A stretch of DNA of 64,000 bases, taken from contig NZ_CM001403.1 in the NCBI RefSeq assembly GCF_000166195.2, forward strand, positions 6,466,432 through 6,530,431, in the 5' to 3' direction. A model generated the notes under the pieces. It was not told the DNA's origin. It saw only the letters and a list, made by a program, of their open reading frames with translations, and did no database searches. The position numbers and the translations under genes were made by a program. The stretch comes from Mucilaginibacter paludis DSM 18603. GTDB taxonomy: Bacteria > Bacteroidota > Bacteroidia > Sphingobacteriales > Sphingobacteriaceae. This document shows, one piece after another, positions 1 through 8,438 of the stretch. Position 1 is the stretch's first letter; each line of letters starts with the position of its first letter.

Positions 1-816
1 GAAATAAAACGGATAGAAAAGTTGCTCACTACATTTAGCGACGATAGTGAAACCAATCAAATTAACCAGCAGGCCGGGATTGCTCCGGTTAAGGTAAGCG
101 CCGAAACCTTCGGCCTTATCCGGCGTTCCATTCGCATATCCGAACTCACCCAGGGAGCCTTCGATATTACCTATGGATCCATCGACAAACGGTTGTGGAA
201 CTTTGATCAAAAGATGACTTCTCTTCCCGACAGGGATACCGCGCAAAAAATGGTGCGGTTAATCAATTTTAAAAATATCATTCTCAATGAGCACGAATGC
301 TCGGTTTTTTTACGTGAAGCCGGAATGCGGATAGGTTTTGGTGGGATAGGGAAGGGGTATGCAGCAGAACGCGCAAAGCAAATTATGCAACAACAGGGTG
401 TTATAAGCGGTGTGGTAAATGCCTCCGGCGATTTAACTACCTGGGGCGTACAGCCTGATGGAAAAAAATGGACTTTGGGTATAGCAAATCCAGATTCATC
501 ACACGATATATTTTCATACATGAACATTACTGATATGGCGGTAGCCACATCTGGTAACTACGAAAAATTTGTGATGATTGGCGGTAAAAAATATTCGCAT
601 ACCATCAGCCCCCGTACAGGCCTGCCCGTTACCGGTATTAAAAGTGTAACCATTATTACAACCAATGCGGAGATTGCCGACGCCATGGCTACACCGGTAA
701 TGATTATGGGGATTAACGCCGGCCTTGATATGGTTAACCAGATTAATGGCATAGAGGCTGTAATTATTGACGACGATAACAGACTATACACGTCTAAAAA
801 CATTAACATAAAATAA
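1..816 (+). CDS. apbE: FAD:protein FMN transferase (ApbE), 5' truncated
   Basis: This is the carboxy-terminal portion of an ApbE flavin transferase, which attaches FMN from FAD to Thr/Ser residues of extracytoplasmic proteins. The frame is open to the first base of the window with ApbE-like residues, so the gene starts upstream; the TTG at 22 is not a credible start. Family motifs are the glycine-rich GFGGIGKGYAAERA and VNASGDL in the first half, and YSHTISPRTGLPV and ADAMAT near the C-terminus. It is followed 8 bp later by a DUF4266 gene, then by DUF3570 and thioredoxin genes. That gene set recurs in Bacteroidota and points to an envelope redox or flavinylation module. Confidence 0.93.
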   Translation, partial: EIKRIEKLLTTFSDDSETNQINQQAGIAPVKVSAETFGLIRRSIRISELTQGAFDITYGSIDKRLWNFDQKMTSLPDRDTAQKMVRLINFKNIILNEHECSVFLREAGMRIGFGGIGKGYAAERAKQIMQQQGVISGVVNASGDLTTWGVQPDGKKWTLGIANPDSSHDIFSYMNITDMAVATSGNYEKFVMIGGKKYSHTISPRTGLPVTGIKSVTIITTNAEIADAMATPVMIMGINAGLDMVNQINGIEAVIIDDDNRLYTSKNINIK

Positions 817-824
817 CCCCCTGA

Positions 825-1046
825 ATGAAAAAGCAAGTGATTAAACTATTGGCCTGTATGATATTAGCTTTAGGAGTTACGTCGTGTACGCATCTGAAAG
901 AATACCAAAAGAGCCGGCTTAACGACTCTGAAATGGTATTAGGCAACCGTAGGGTTGAAAAAAATGAAATGAATTTTCAATCTTACCGCGAAAGTGCTTC
1001 TGGTGCTAACGGCGGTAAAACTGGTGGTGGCTGCGGTTGCAATTAA
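825..1046 (+). CDS. DUF4266 small lipoprotein
   Basis: This 73-residue protein has a lipoprotein signal peptide with the lipobox ending at Cys21 (GVTSC). A short charged middle leads into a Gly/Cys-rich tail ending GGGCGCN, the hallmark of DUF4266. It probably sits anchored in the periplasm or outer membrane. It lies between apbE and the DUF3570 gene with 8 and 10 bp gaps, so it is surely co-transcribed with them. The stretch ESASGAN (56-62) loosely resembles an ApbE flavinylation motif of the D-x-x-S/T-G-A-T/S type; a role as FMN acceptor is only a hypothesis. The family assignment is firm, the biochemical role unknown. Confidence 0.85.
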   Translation: MKKQVIKLLACMILALGVTSCTHLKEYQKSRLNDSEMVLGNRRVEKNEMNFQSYRESASGANGGKTGGGCGCN

Positions 1047-1056
1047 TTACAGGTAA

Positions 1057-2361
1057 ATGAAAAAGATATATTTATCTGTTATCGGGTTTACTTTTATTTG
1101 CCGTTTAAGTACTCAGGCCCAATTGAAAAATACCAGCAGGGATACCGCTTTTACCAGGCCGGTAGTTAGTTTATATACTCCCGTTCAGGATAGTAGCGAT
1201 TACGATCCCCGGCGTTTACGTTTGGATGAGGTTAACATCGTGTCCAGCTATTATACGCAGGATGGCAACCACTCGCCTATTACGGGTGGTATAGGTACCG
1301 AAAAGGTAACTGATTTTGCTAACGGGATAGAGCTTAAATTGGTTTGGTTTGGCAATAACAATAATAAAAATACCATTTCGGCGGCTCTTGGTGTTGATCA
1401 TCATACATCGGCTTCGGCTGCTTTTGTATCAACCACCGGGGCTTCTAAAACCGGGGGCAGCCGCATTTACCCATCGTTTGATTGGACTATTGAAAAAGCA
1501 CATACCGGCAATAGTTTTGGGATAGGTACCTATTATTCTACCGAATACAATTATAAATCGTTTGGCGCGGATGTTCATTTCTCATTGAAAACCCCCAGCA
1601 AAAACGGCGAATTCAATGCCAAGCTACAGGGGTATTTTGACCAGGTAACGCTGATTTACCCATCCGAGTTTGTTCCAAAAACTACAGTATCCACTACAAC
1701 AACAATTGTAACCAGCGCAAGCGGCAGCAGCAGTTCGGGCGGCAGTTCCGAAGCGAGCATCCCCTCAAGTCCGCGTAATACCTATACAGCTTCGCTGTCT
1801 TACTCGCAGATGATCAATTCGAGGTTGCAAATGATGTTTCTGTTGGATGTAGTTGGCCAGGATGGTTATCTGAGCCTGCCTTTTCACCGGGTTTATTTCA
1901 CCACTGGGAAAGATACCATCGAGCATTTACCCTCGTCGAGGTTTAAATTGCCTTTAGGTTTCAGGCTCAATTATTTTATGGGTGATAATTTGATCATCCG
2001 CTCTTATTATCGTTATTATACTGATAATTGGGGCACTAATTCCAATACGATTAATCTGGAAGTGCCTTATAAAATATCGCCGTTCTTTTCTATATCGCCT
2101 TTCTACCGGTATTATACCCAGTCGGCGGCAAAATATTTTGCTCCTTATGGCGTACATACCGTAAGCGAGGAGTATTATACCAGCAATTACGCCTATTCTA
2201 AATTTCAGAGCAGCTTTTTTGGGGCCGGTATCCGGATAGCGCCCCCCAAGGGTGTTTTAGGGTGGCAAAATCTGCACGATATGGAAATACGGTACGGCCA
2301 TTACTCGCAAACTACCGGCCTGGCCTCTGATGTCATATCGGCCAGTTTTAGTTTTAAATAA
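1057..2361 (+). CDS. DUF3570 outer-membrane protein
   Basis: This 434-residue protein starts with an N-terminal signal peptide (cleavage near TQAQ). The conserved opening segment YDPRRLRLDEVNI is followed by SYYTQDGNHSPITGGIGTE, typical of DUF3570. The rest is a run of alternating aromatic/polar strands (for example the YYRYYTDNW and FYRYYTQ segments) and ends in SASFSFK, the aromatic C-terminus expected of an outer-membrane beta-barrel. A Ser/Gly-rich low-complexity insert lies near residues 219-238. It is third in the apbE/DUF4266/DUF3570/thioredoxin cluster and may form the barrel partner of the DUF4266 lipoprotein. Its function is not known. Confidence 0.88.
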   Translation: MKKIYLSVIGFTFICRLSTQAQLKNTSRDTAFTRPVVSLYTPVQDSSDYDPRRLRLDEVNIVSSYYTQDGNHSPITGGIGTEKVTDFANGIELKLVWFGNNNNKNTISAALGVDHHTSASAAFVSTTGASKTGGSRIYPSFDWTIEKAHTGNSFGIGTYYSTEYNYKSFGADVHFSLKTPSKNGEFNAKLQGYFDQVTLIYPSEFVPKTTVSTTTTIVTSASGSSSSGGSSEASIPSSPRNTYTASLSYSQMINSRLQMMFLLDVVGQDGYLSLPFHRVYFTTGKDTIEHLPSSRFKLPLGFRLNYFMGDNLIIRSYYRYYTDNWGTNSNTINLEVPYKISPFFSISPFYRYYTQSAAKYFAPYGVHTVSEEYYTSNYAYSKFQSSFFGAGIRIAPPKGVLGWQNLHDMEIRYGHYSQTTGLASDVISASFSFK

Positions 2362-2381
2362 AATATTGATCAATAGTTTTT

Positions 2382-2813
2382 ATGAAGGTATTATCTATTA
2401 TCTGTTTATTAATCATTGCCCCTTCTGTTACCTGGCTGGGAGACTTTAACGAAGCAAAAAAGGAAGCATCTCAAAAACATAAGCTGATATTGATTAATTT
2501 TTCAGGGTCTGACTTGTGCGGACCCTGCATCCGCTTACGTAAAGAGATATTGGCAACAGCCGAATTTGAAAGCTATGCTGCAGATCACCTGGTGCTGGTC
2601 AGGGCCGATTTTCCTCGGCAGAAGAAAAATCAATTGAGCAAGGAACAAACAAAATTGAACGAAGCTTTAGCCGATCAATATAACCCAGAGGGCAAATTTC
2701 CATACACATTATTGGTAGACGAAAATGGAAAGGTTGTGAAAACCTGGGACGGCTTTCCTAACGAAACGCCCGGTCAATTTATATCAGGAATTAATGCCGT
2801 TTACTCAAAATAA
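2382..2813 (+). CDS. Thioredoxin-family periplasmic protein
   Basis: This 143-residue protein has an N-terminal hydrophobic signal and then a thioredoxin fold with active site CGPC at residues 46-49 (SDLCGPCIRL). The cis-Pro region is seen in GKFPYTLLVDENG. The spacing and the insert after the active-site helix are like the thioredoxin_7/DUF255-like secreted thioredoxins of Bacteroidota. It likely reduces or exchanges disulfides in the periplasm. It follows DUF3570 by 20 bp and is the last gene of the cluster; a natural partner would be the cysteine pair at the C-terminus of the DUF4266 protein (inference). Confidence 0.85.
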   Translation: MKVLSIICLLIIAPSVTWLGDFNEAKKEASQKHKLILINFSGSDLCGPCIRLRKEILATAEFESYAADHLVLVRADFPRQKKNQLSKEQTKLNEALADQYNPEGKFPYTLLVDENGKVVKTWDGFPNETPGQFISGINAVYSK

Positions 2814-3144
2814 AGCTGCCTTTTAACTTTTAACGTCGGGTTTTGATATGCGCTGTGCACTAAGATTTTAACGGCGTGATGTTAATTTACCAGCGCTTGT
2901 GCATACCAAAGCCCCGCCAAATGCCCTCCGGTGAGGCGCCGGGAGGGTTTAGGTGGGATCTTTAAGCAATTTTTGAATAAAGGTCATGATAAAAATAGCA
3001 GTATTGTAATTACAAGCAGGTTGAGATGTATCTGCGGTGCGTTTATAAGTTAGTCAATCAAGAGGACACAGCAGCTGAAAATTGAATTTGCTATTGATTA
3101 TTAACCTCTTAATTATTAAATTTACCAGAGATGGAAGTTTAATT
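2814..3144. other. Non-coding gap with GC hairpin
   Basis: No convincing gene is seen. Around 2929-2952 there is an imperfect GC-rich hairpin (arms CCCTCCGG and CCGGGAGGG) embedded in a CCCGCC...GGTGGG context. It resembles the short palindromic repeats scattered through Bacteroidota intergenic regions. The remainder is the leader of the following secreted protein. Confidence 0.4.
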
Positions 3145-3801
3145 ATGAAAAAAAATGCGGCTCTGTTTTTATTGCTCTTTATTGGTCAATACGCATACGC
3201 CCAATTTGATGATCTGAACCATATCGATACCTTCATTTACAATAAGGTTTATAAAAATATCGCTGCTTACCAAATTAAACATGTGTTAGCCAATGCTGGT
3301 GATAGACCGTTTTCGGCAACAGATCATTTTTTTTATGAGAGTGTGTTACCCGATGCGGACGCCCGTATGGGGATGGTGATTGAAAAAACCGACTTAGTTT
3401 ATCCTATCAATACTTACGATGTTTACCGTATTACGATGAATGGTATGCAGTTTCAGAATAAGGATAAGATTATGATGACGCTATCAGGTATTAACCCGGG
3501 ACACTTATTTCTGGTTGCTGTTGATAAGCAAAGCGGTGGTATTAAGTTTATCAGCGGTCAGTTTTTTCTGAGCGCTATTAGCGCCGATTTTAATTTAAAC
3601 CGTAACGATCCTTCTTCGTTTATCAATTATTTGTTTTTCAAAACCTATGCCGATGAGTTAAAGAATATTCAATTCGGTAAGCGGATACTGAACCTGTGTT
3701 ATTACCGTGCCTTTTCAACAGCGTTACAGAAGCCGGTGAACCTTGTTTTAGATACAAAAAACATGGAGGTTGTTAAAATGTTGGGGCAAAAAACAGAATA
3801 A
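3145..3801 (+). CDS. Secreted protein of unknown function
   Basis: The ATG at 3145 is chosen because it begins a clear signal peptide (MKKNAALFLLLF, cleavage after YAYAQ). The upstream extension to 3082 would put about 20 hydrophobic residues in front of it. The mature part (about 197 residues) contains many aromatic and Asn/Asp residues but no motif I recognise. It has no nearby co-directional partner apart from the preceding cluster 330 bp upstream. It is probably periplasmic or surface exposed, and function is not assigned. Confidence 0.65.
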   Translation: MKKNAALFLLLFIGQYAYAQFDDLNHIDTFIYNKVYKNIAAYQIKHVLANAGDRPFSATDHFFYESVLPDADARMGMVIEKTDLVYPINTYDVYRITMNGMQFQNKDKIMMTLSGINPGHLFLVAVDKQSGGIKFISGQFFLSAISADFNLNRNDPSSFINYLFFKTYADELKNIQFGKRILNLCYYRAFSTALQKPVNLVLDTKNMEVVKMLGQKTE

Positions 3802-3866
3802 ATAATCAGCAAACTAAATTATGCCGGATAGGTGATGGGAGCAAATTGGGTGGCCTGAATGGGTAA

Positions 3867-4034
3867 ATTTATATCATATATCGAGGCGCTTCAGTGGGAC
3901 TTTATGATACCACCTGGTTTGGATACGCTTTCATTGGCAGTTTAGCAGCAACCAACGTACAATGGAGATGGGTATTATCGTTTTACTTCATCTCGTTTTC
4001 ATTTACACAACTTTATTTTGTATGTAGAGATTAA
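3867..4034 (+). pseudogene. Membrane-protein gene fragment
   Basis: A 55-codon open frame between stops contains protein-like sequence rich in aromatic and hydrophobic residues (WFGYAFIGSL, WRWVLSFYFISF, QLYF). It has no ATG start; a GTG at 3894 is possible. Composition is unlike random intergenic DNA and looks like the last one or two transmembrane helices of a lost membrane protein. I do not recognise the family. It lies next to another apparent fragment at 4111-4297. Confidence 0.3.
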
Positions 4035-4110
4035 AATGCGAATTTCTATATACCCGAAACGAAATCGCTTTATTTAAGCTAAACTTGTACTTGTTAAACC
4101 AACCATATTT

Positions 4111-4297
4111 ATGAAAATTTTTAAATTAACATCAGTCGTACTCCTATTATCCTTTAGTTGCAATGCCCTTTTTGCACAGATGATCCGCAACCGGGCCGTT
4201 CATTTCAAAAGACACCGCATTAGCCACCATCACCATAAACAATAATGCTAAACAAGTTGTATTTAACGCCCCGTTTCGGAAGTTTTTGAATCGATAA
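4111..4297 (+). pseudogene. Frameshifted small secreted protein
   Basis: An ATG at 4111 opens a good signal peptide (MKIFKLTSVVLLLSF, cleavage after LFAQ), but the frame then runs into HFKRHRISHHHHKQ and stops at 4245. In another frame the DNA from about 4205 to 4297 reads as normal protein (ISKDTALATITINN, then AKQVVFNAP). The simplest reading is a gene broken by an indel near 4170-4205 and truncated at 4297. A real 44-residue secreted peptide remains possible. Confidence 0.35.
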
Positions 4298-4390
4298 GAG
4301 GCCTTCCCGCAACGATGTCGCCATTAACTAATCCAATAGATATTGGGGCGCTACCGTAAGCACGTACATAAATTACTGTAAATATTACTT

Positions 4391-5509
4391 ATGAAAAAAA
4401 ATATCCGCTATTCTTCGGCAATCCTAAGCCTTTGTGTATTATTTGCATTGCCTTCCTGTAAAAAGGATAGTTCGGGCGGTTCGGTAACACCAACTGTAAC
4501 CACCGCTACACCTACCAAAATTGGCCTGTATGAGGCCGACTCATCTATTTACAAATTGCTTTTTATTGCTGTTCCTAAAATAGGTACTCAAACGGTAAAC
4601 CAGTACTTGATATTTGATACCGGGTCTGGAGGTATGGTGATTGATGCGCACGAAATTCTGCCTGCATCCATGATCACAAGTACAGGGTTCAATTTTACCG
4701 GTGATTCTACAGTAGTTAATGGCATTACTATAACCAATCAAACCTCAACAATTCAGTATGGAGCCGATAAAAGTACTTTAGAAACAGTATACGGAAATCT
4801 GGCTTATGCATCAGTAACCGTTGGCGATCACGGCGGCAGTATTACCGTAAAACGGTTGCCTTTCTTTTTATACTATAAGGGTACCAATAGTGCCGGCAAG
4901 ATGGAGAGTACAGGCACGTTCGATATTTTTGGCGTTAATTCCGAATATGATGTAACGTTTAATAATGGCGCCTATATAACCAGTCCGTTTAGTTATTTTG
5001 ACCCTGGAACCGGCCTGACTAAGGGCTTTAAAATGGCTGCCTTAGGAACAAATAATTTTTCGTTAAATGGCACCTTTGTGGCAGATGTACTTACACTTGG
5101 GCTTACCTCGTCAGACCTTAGCTCTTCTTCCGGCTTCACCATGCACACGCTTAGTCAATATGCCGGTTACGGCTATTCAGTTACTGTACCAGCAGGCTTT
5201 ACTTACGGTAGTAAATCGGTATCGTCGGCGTACACCGTATTCGATACAGGCACCGAGCCATACACTTATCTGGAAGATAAAACAGCAGCCAGTACCATGA
5301 CTTTGCTACCTACCAGCACAGCGGTATCCATAACAACAACTTTTAATTTTAATTATAGTTACAGCGTAAGTGCTACCGAAAACTTAACCTACGTTGAAAA
5401 TCCATCATCATCTGGAAGTAACGTATCCATCATTAGCCTTGAGTACTTTCTGAACAACGAGTATATGCTTGACTACACTAATCATAAACTTGGATTAAAA
5501 TATAACTAA
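4391..5509 (+). CDS. Pepsin-like (A1-type) aspartic protease lipoprotein
   Basis: This 372-residue lipoprotein has its lipobox ending at Cys23 (LPSCKKD). It carries two Asp-Thr-Gly motifs 209 residues apart: YLIFDTGSGGMVID with D76 and YTVFDTGTEPYTYL with D285. This matches the two catalytic lobes of pepsin-type proteases (D32/D215 in pepsin). A GTFDIFGVNS segment between them resembles the pepsin DGILGLG strand, and the C-terminus ...EYMLDYTNHKLGLKYN resembles the pepsin end (FDRANNKVGFA). Pepsin-like enzymes are typical of eukaryotes and rare in bacteria. Activity is inferred. It stands alone, ahead of a strong terminator. It could also be a catalytically altered relative used for binding. 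Confidence 0.6.
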   Translation: MKKNIRYSSAILSLCVLFALPSCKKDSSGGSVTPTVTTATPTKIGLYEADSSIYKLLFIAVPKIGTQTVNQYLIFDTGSGGMVIDAHEILPASMITSTGFNFTGDSTVVNGITITNQTSTIQYGADKSTLETVYGNLAYASVTVGDHGGSITVKRLPFFLYYKGTNSAGKMESTGTFDIFGVNSEYDVTFNNGAYITSPFSYFDPGTGLTKGFKMAALGTNNFSLNGTFVADVLTLGLTSSDLSSSSGFTMHTLSQYAGYGYSVTVPAGFTYGSKSVSSAYTVFDTGTEPYTYLEDKTAASTMTLLPTSTAVSITTTFNFNYSYSVSATENLTYVENPSSSGSNVSIISLEYFLNNEYMLDYTNHKLGLKYN

Positions 5510-5547
5510 AGTAGCAAGGTTCAGTAGGGGGTATTATAAAAATTTGA

Positions 5548-5581
5548 GGCCGGTCACTAAGCAGGTGACGCGGCCTTTTTT
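5548..5581 (+). terminator. Rho-independent terminator
   Basis: Inverted arms GGCCGGTCAC and GTGACGCGGCC (one bulged base) around a TAAGCAG loop are followed by six T. The hairpin lies 38 bp after the stop of the pepsin-like gene. Confidence 0.85.
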
Positions 5582-7105
5582 ATGTCCGATCACATACCTA
5601 AGTATCAATTTAAATGGAATAAATGCTCTTTAAATTATCCAATTATATATCCAAAGATTTAAACAGAGTAGTTGTGGTTGTGTTTTTTTATCCCTTATAC
5701 ATAAGCGTATAATAGGTACTCATGTATTCATTTGTAAATAATCTAAATTTGATTTTAGGCTTAATTTAAGTTGTTATTATGCGATAAAATTGAAATTAAT
5801 TCAATTAAACCAGAAATAAATTTTGTTATCTAATCTGATTTTAACTCACTTAAATGTGGATAAAATTTGGATGATGTCTTTACAGATATACGATCTTTGG
5901 GTAAGATGGAGACGTTTAAAAAAATAAAATTTGCTAACTAAAAACTATATTTATTAAAAATTTGGCTTTTAAAACCATGCTTTTTTTGGTGTTTAATTTT
6001 GATTTATCAAATGAATTCATTTTAATTAATTAAAAAATAAATGCTATTTTGTCATGTTTCATGATGTGTTTTTTTTTATTTAGTTATCGTAAAAAAATAT
6101 AATTTTTGGTGATATGATTTACATTTTCTATCATGCTATTTTACTTTTATTTTACTTTTATTTCAAGATTTAACTGCTTATTTGATGTTTCTTTTTATTA
6201 ATAAAAATTGATTTTGGTTTTGTAAAGTAATTATTTTATCATAGATAACAAGTTGAAAAAAAAGACATTTAATTTTTTTTAAAATCTTTCATCAGAAATA
6301 AATTCTAATTTACATTCTTTTTAGCATTGTTTTATGGGTGCAATATGCTACTCAAGTTTGGCTAATTATTTAAAAATAATAACCCTTGACCTCCATTTTT
6401 ATAAAGGTGACCTTGGCCTGAACGATATTTTTTAGCTATTTAAAATCGGCTTACAACGTAGTTAAACTGCAAATTTTCGTTCTTAAAAAGCAGGAGAAAT
6501 CTTTCATACTTAATTCAAGCTATCCTGATTGTTGTACACGTTGGCAGTTTTTTTCGGGCCATAAAACTCAATATTTAAATGGAAATTCATAGTCGTTTTA
6601 TATGACCTGATTTTTTTAAAGCCAGAAATTTTTCTTTGATTGTCGTGTTAACCTCCTCTTTATTGGTTTTTCTAACGGTATGCTAAGGCTGGGGGTGGGA
6701 GGCTATTGTTTCTGGAAATAGTATACAAAATATAAAAATTGGAGTAAGGAGCCGCTTAAATATTAACCCCAGCGGCCATTTATTTATTGAGCCTTATCAC
6801 CTACGATCATCTTGCTTTTTAAAGGGATATATTTAGTAGCTTTAGCTAATCAAGTAACTTGTTTAAATAGGTACGAATAGTACTGAAGGATGCGTTTTAG
6901 GTCGTTTTTAAGCGCAAAATTATATTTGGTACGGTTTTATATTTAATTGATAATCAGAAAATTATATTATTTTACTTAAATAAATTAATGAGATTTAAAG
7001 GAGTGGTGGTGTGTAGAACTTGATTGTAGCCAAATTTAATTTTGTTTGGTTGTTTTTTTGTGTTTAATTTATTGATAATTAGTTAGTTGTCGTTTTATTA
7101 ATAAA
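5582..7105. other. 1.5 kb AT-rich gene desert
   Basis: No open frame of interest and no recognisable RNA is seen. The stretch is strikingly AT-rich compared with its flanks, with many A/T runs such as TTTTTTTT and AAAAAAA, and few G or C. It separates convergent genes (pepsin-like on plus, 82-residue protein on minus), so promoters are not needed here. It could be a degraded insertion or a DNA-binding-protein target region; nothing in the sequence decides this. Confidence 0.5.
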
Positions 7106-7354
7106 CTAATAGTTATACCTGTAAAAGCTGTCTTTAAAGTCCCTTCTCATCGTTAGAAACCGTTCGCCCACAGTCTTTAAAAACGCATCGTCCAGCAACT
7201 CAAATACGCTATTCACTCCGTCGGTTAAGTCCATTTCCGGTATCTTATAAATTTGTTCAAGCGAACCTTGTTCCAGTTTGATGATGAATTTTTGGTTCAT
7301 CGACATAATTGATATTTTAAATTCGGGATGCGGTAGTTCTGCAATTATTCTCAT
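7106..7354 (-). CDS. Conserved small protein, 82 residues
   Basis: This small soluble protein has an N-terminal beta-rich half (MRIIAELPHPEFKISIM, KFIIKLEQG) and a helical second half (VNSVFELLDDAFLKTVGERF) ending in the aromatic tail FYRYNY. No signal or membrane segment is present. It begins 10 bp after the stop of the CrtA-like gene on the same strand, so both are probably one transcript. I do not recognise the family by name; the even residue composition and ordinary codon use support a real gene. Confidence 0.7.
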   Translation of the reverse strand: MRIIAELPHPEFKISIMSMNQKFIIKLEQGSLEQIYKIPEMDLTDGVNSVFELLDDAFLKTVGERFLTMRRDFKDSFYRYNY

Positions 7355-7364
7355 GTTATTAAAT

Positions 7365-8063
7365 TTATTTAACGATGTCTTTCAATAGATTTTTGCCGTT
7401 GATGGTTCCCCATGTTTCCACGGGTTTAAACCGGGCGAATAGCTCCTCTTTGTACCAGTTTTCTTCTCGCGTTTTTTTGATCACTTCAGCATGTTTTGGC
7501 GAGCGGTAAGCATAGTTTTTTACTGCCTCTAAATTCTCCCAGATAGAGAAAGTTGCCTGCTTATAGACCGGCGCCTCACCGATACCGATCGAAGTGATAT
7601 AGCCTGGCGAGCTGGTTAATAATTCGGCAGCGTCGTCCACGTTCGACCAGAAATTTTTTACCTTGTTCAAATGAATAGTTGCTCGGGTAAGCACAGCTAT
7701 GGGCCCGTTGTAACCGGTGGTATTCGGTGTCCCGAATGGCTCTTGTCCGTCCCATTTTCCGTGGCTTTGCAGGGGCTCGCAAAGTACTGTCCATTGCTCG
7801 TAAGCAAGCATCCGCCACCAACTGGATACGAATGATTTTTTATAAAAGTGATCAAAGTCTTCTCGCTCGTTCCATACTGCTAATAGCCCCCATTGTTGCC
7901 AATCAGGTTGCAGGTCAAATGTGCCATTATGTCCGCAACCTAATAATTTCCAAAAGGTGCATCCCCGGCAAAAAAACATCGGCAGGCGGTGCAAGGCCAT
8001 GGCCATCAAGGCAGCTGGCACAAGCGCCTTTCGGTAACGGATAATGGTTAAACTAACTATCAT
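7365..8063 (-). CDS. Spheroidene monooxygenase (CrtA)-like protein
   Basis: This 232-residue protein has the block FWKLLGCGHNGTFDLQPDW, then WGLLAVWN and LQSHGKWDGQEPFG. These recur in proteins annotated as spheroidene monooxygenase or CrtA-like in Bacteroidota. The second half (TRATIHLNKVKNFW, FSIWENLEAVKNYAYRS) fits the ferredoxin-like dimeric alpha/beta-barrel fold. CrtA introduces keto groups into carotenoids with haem, but no carotenoid gene is visible here, so the substrate is open. It is probably co-transcribed with the 82-residue gene downstream. The ATG at 8063 gives the expected length. Confidence 0.7.
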   Translation of the reverse strand: MIVSLTIIRYRKALVPAALMAMALHRLPMFFCRGCTFWKLLGCGHNGTFDLQPDWQQWGLLAVWNEREDFDHFYKKSFVSSWWRMLAYEQWTVLCEPLQSHGKWDGQEPFGTPNTTGYNGPIAVLTRATIHLNKVKNFWSNVDDAAELLTSSPGYITSIGIGEAPVYKQATFSIWENLEAVKNYAYRSPKHAEVIKKTREENWYKEELFARFKPVETWGTINGKNLLKDIVK

Positions 8064-8099
8064 TAAAAGCTAAGTAAAAAATTAAAAGCGGATAAGCTT

Positions 8100-8425
8100 G
8101 TGTTTGTTGATAAATGCTTTCAATGTGCAAATCTGTTCGATGTGCAGATTTGTAAATGCGCATATGTACAAATGGTAGATGTGCAAATTTTTATCAATGG
8201 GTAAAGTGGGCGCTGAATCTCCGACCTGCCATATTCCCAGCTGCAAATTTTCGCACTGGCCCAACCTCCTCTCATTTTTTGCATATCTGCACACCTGCAC
8301 ATTCGCTCATCTTCTCTATTTAGCACATCCCCCTCACATTATCTCATCTGCCCATTCTAACATTCTCACATTTTTCTCCATTTACTCATCTGCACATTCT
8401 CACATCTGCACATTGAAGCATTTTC
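8100..8425. repeat. Low-complexity GCACATCTGCACATT-type repeat
   Basis: The 375 bp gap between divergent genes is built of degenerate copies of a short motif. On the right half the plus strand reads CATCTGCACATTC/CTCACATT; on the left half the reverse complement (GATGTGCAGATTTG, GATGTGCAAATTT) appears. It is therefore a large imperfect inverted repeat with a unique core near 8200-8260. Frames open through it on both strands are by-products of the missing stop codons. The msrC promoter must lie at its right edge. Confidence 0.65.
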
Positions 8426-8438
8426 TTATTTTTGTTTT

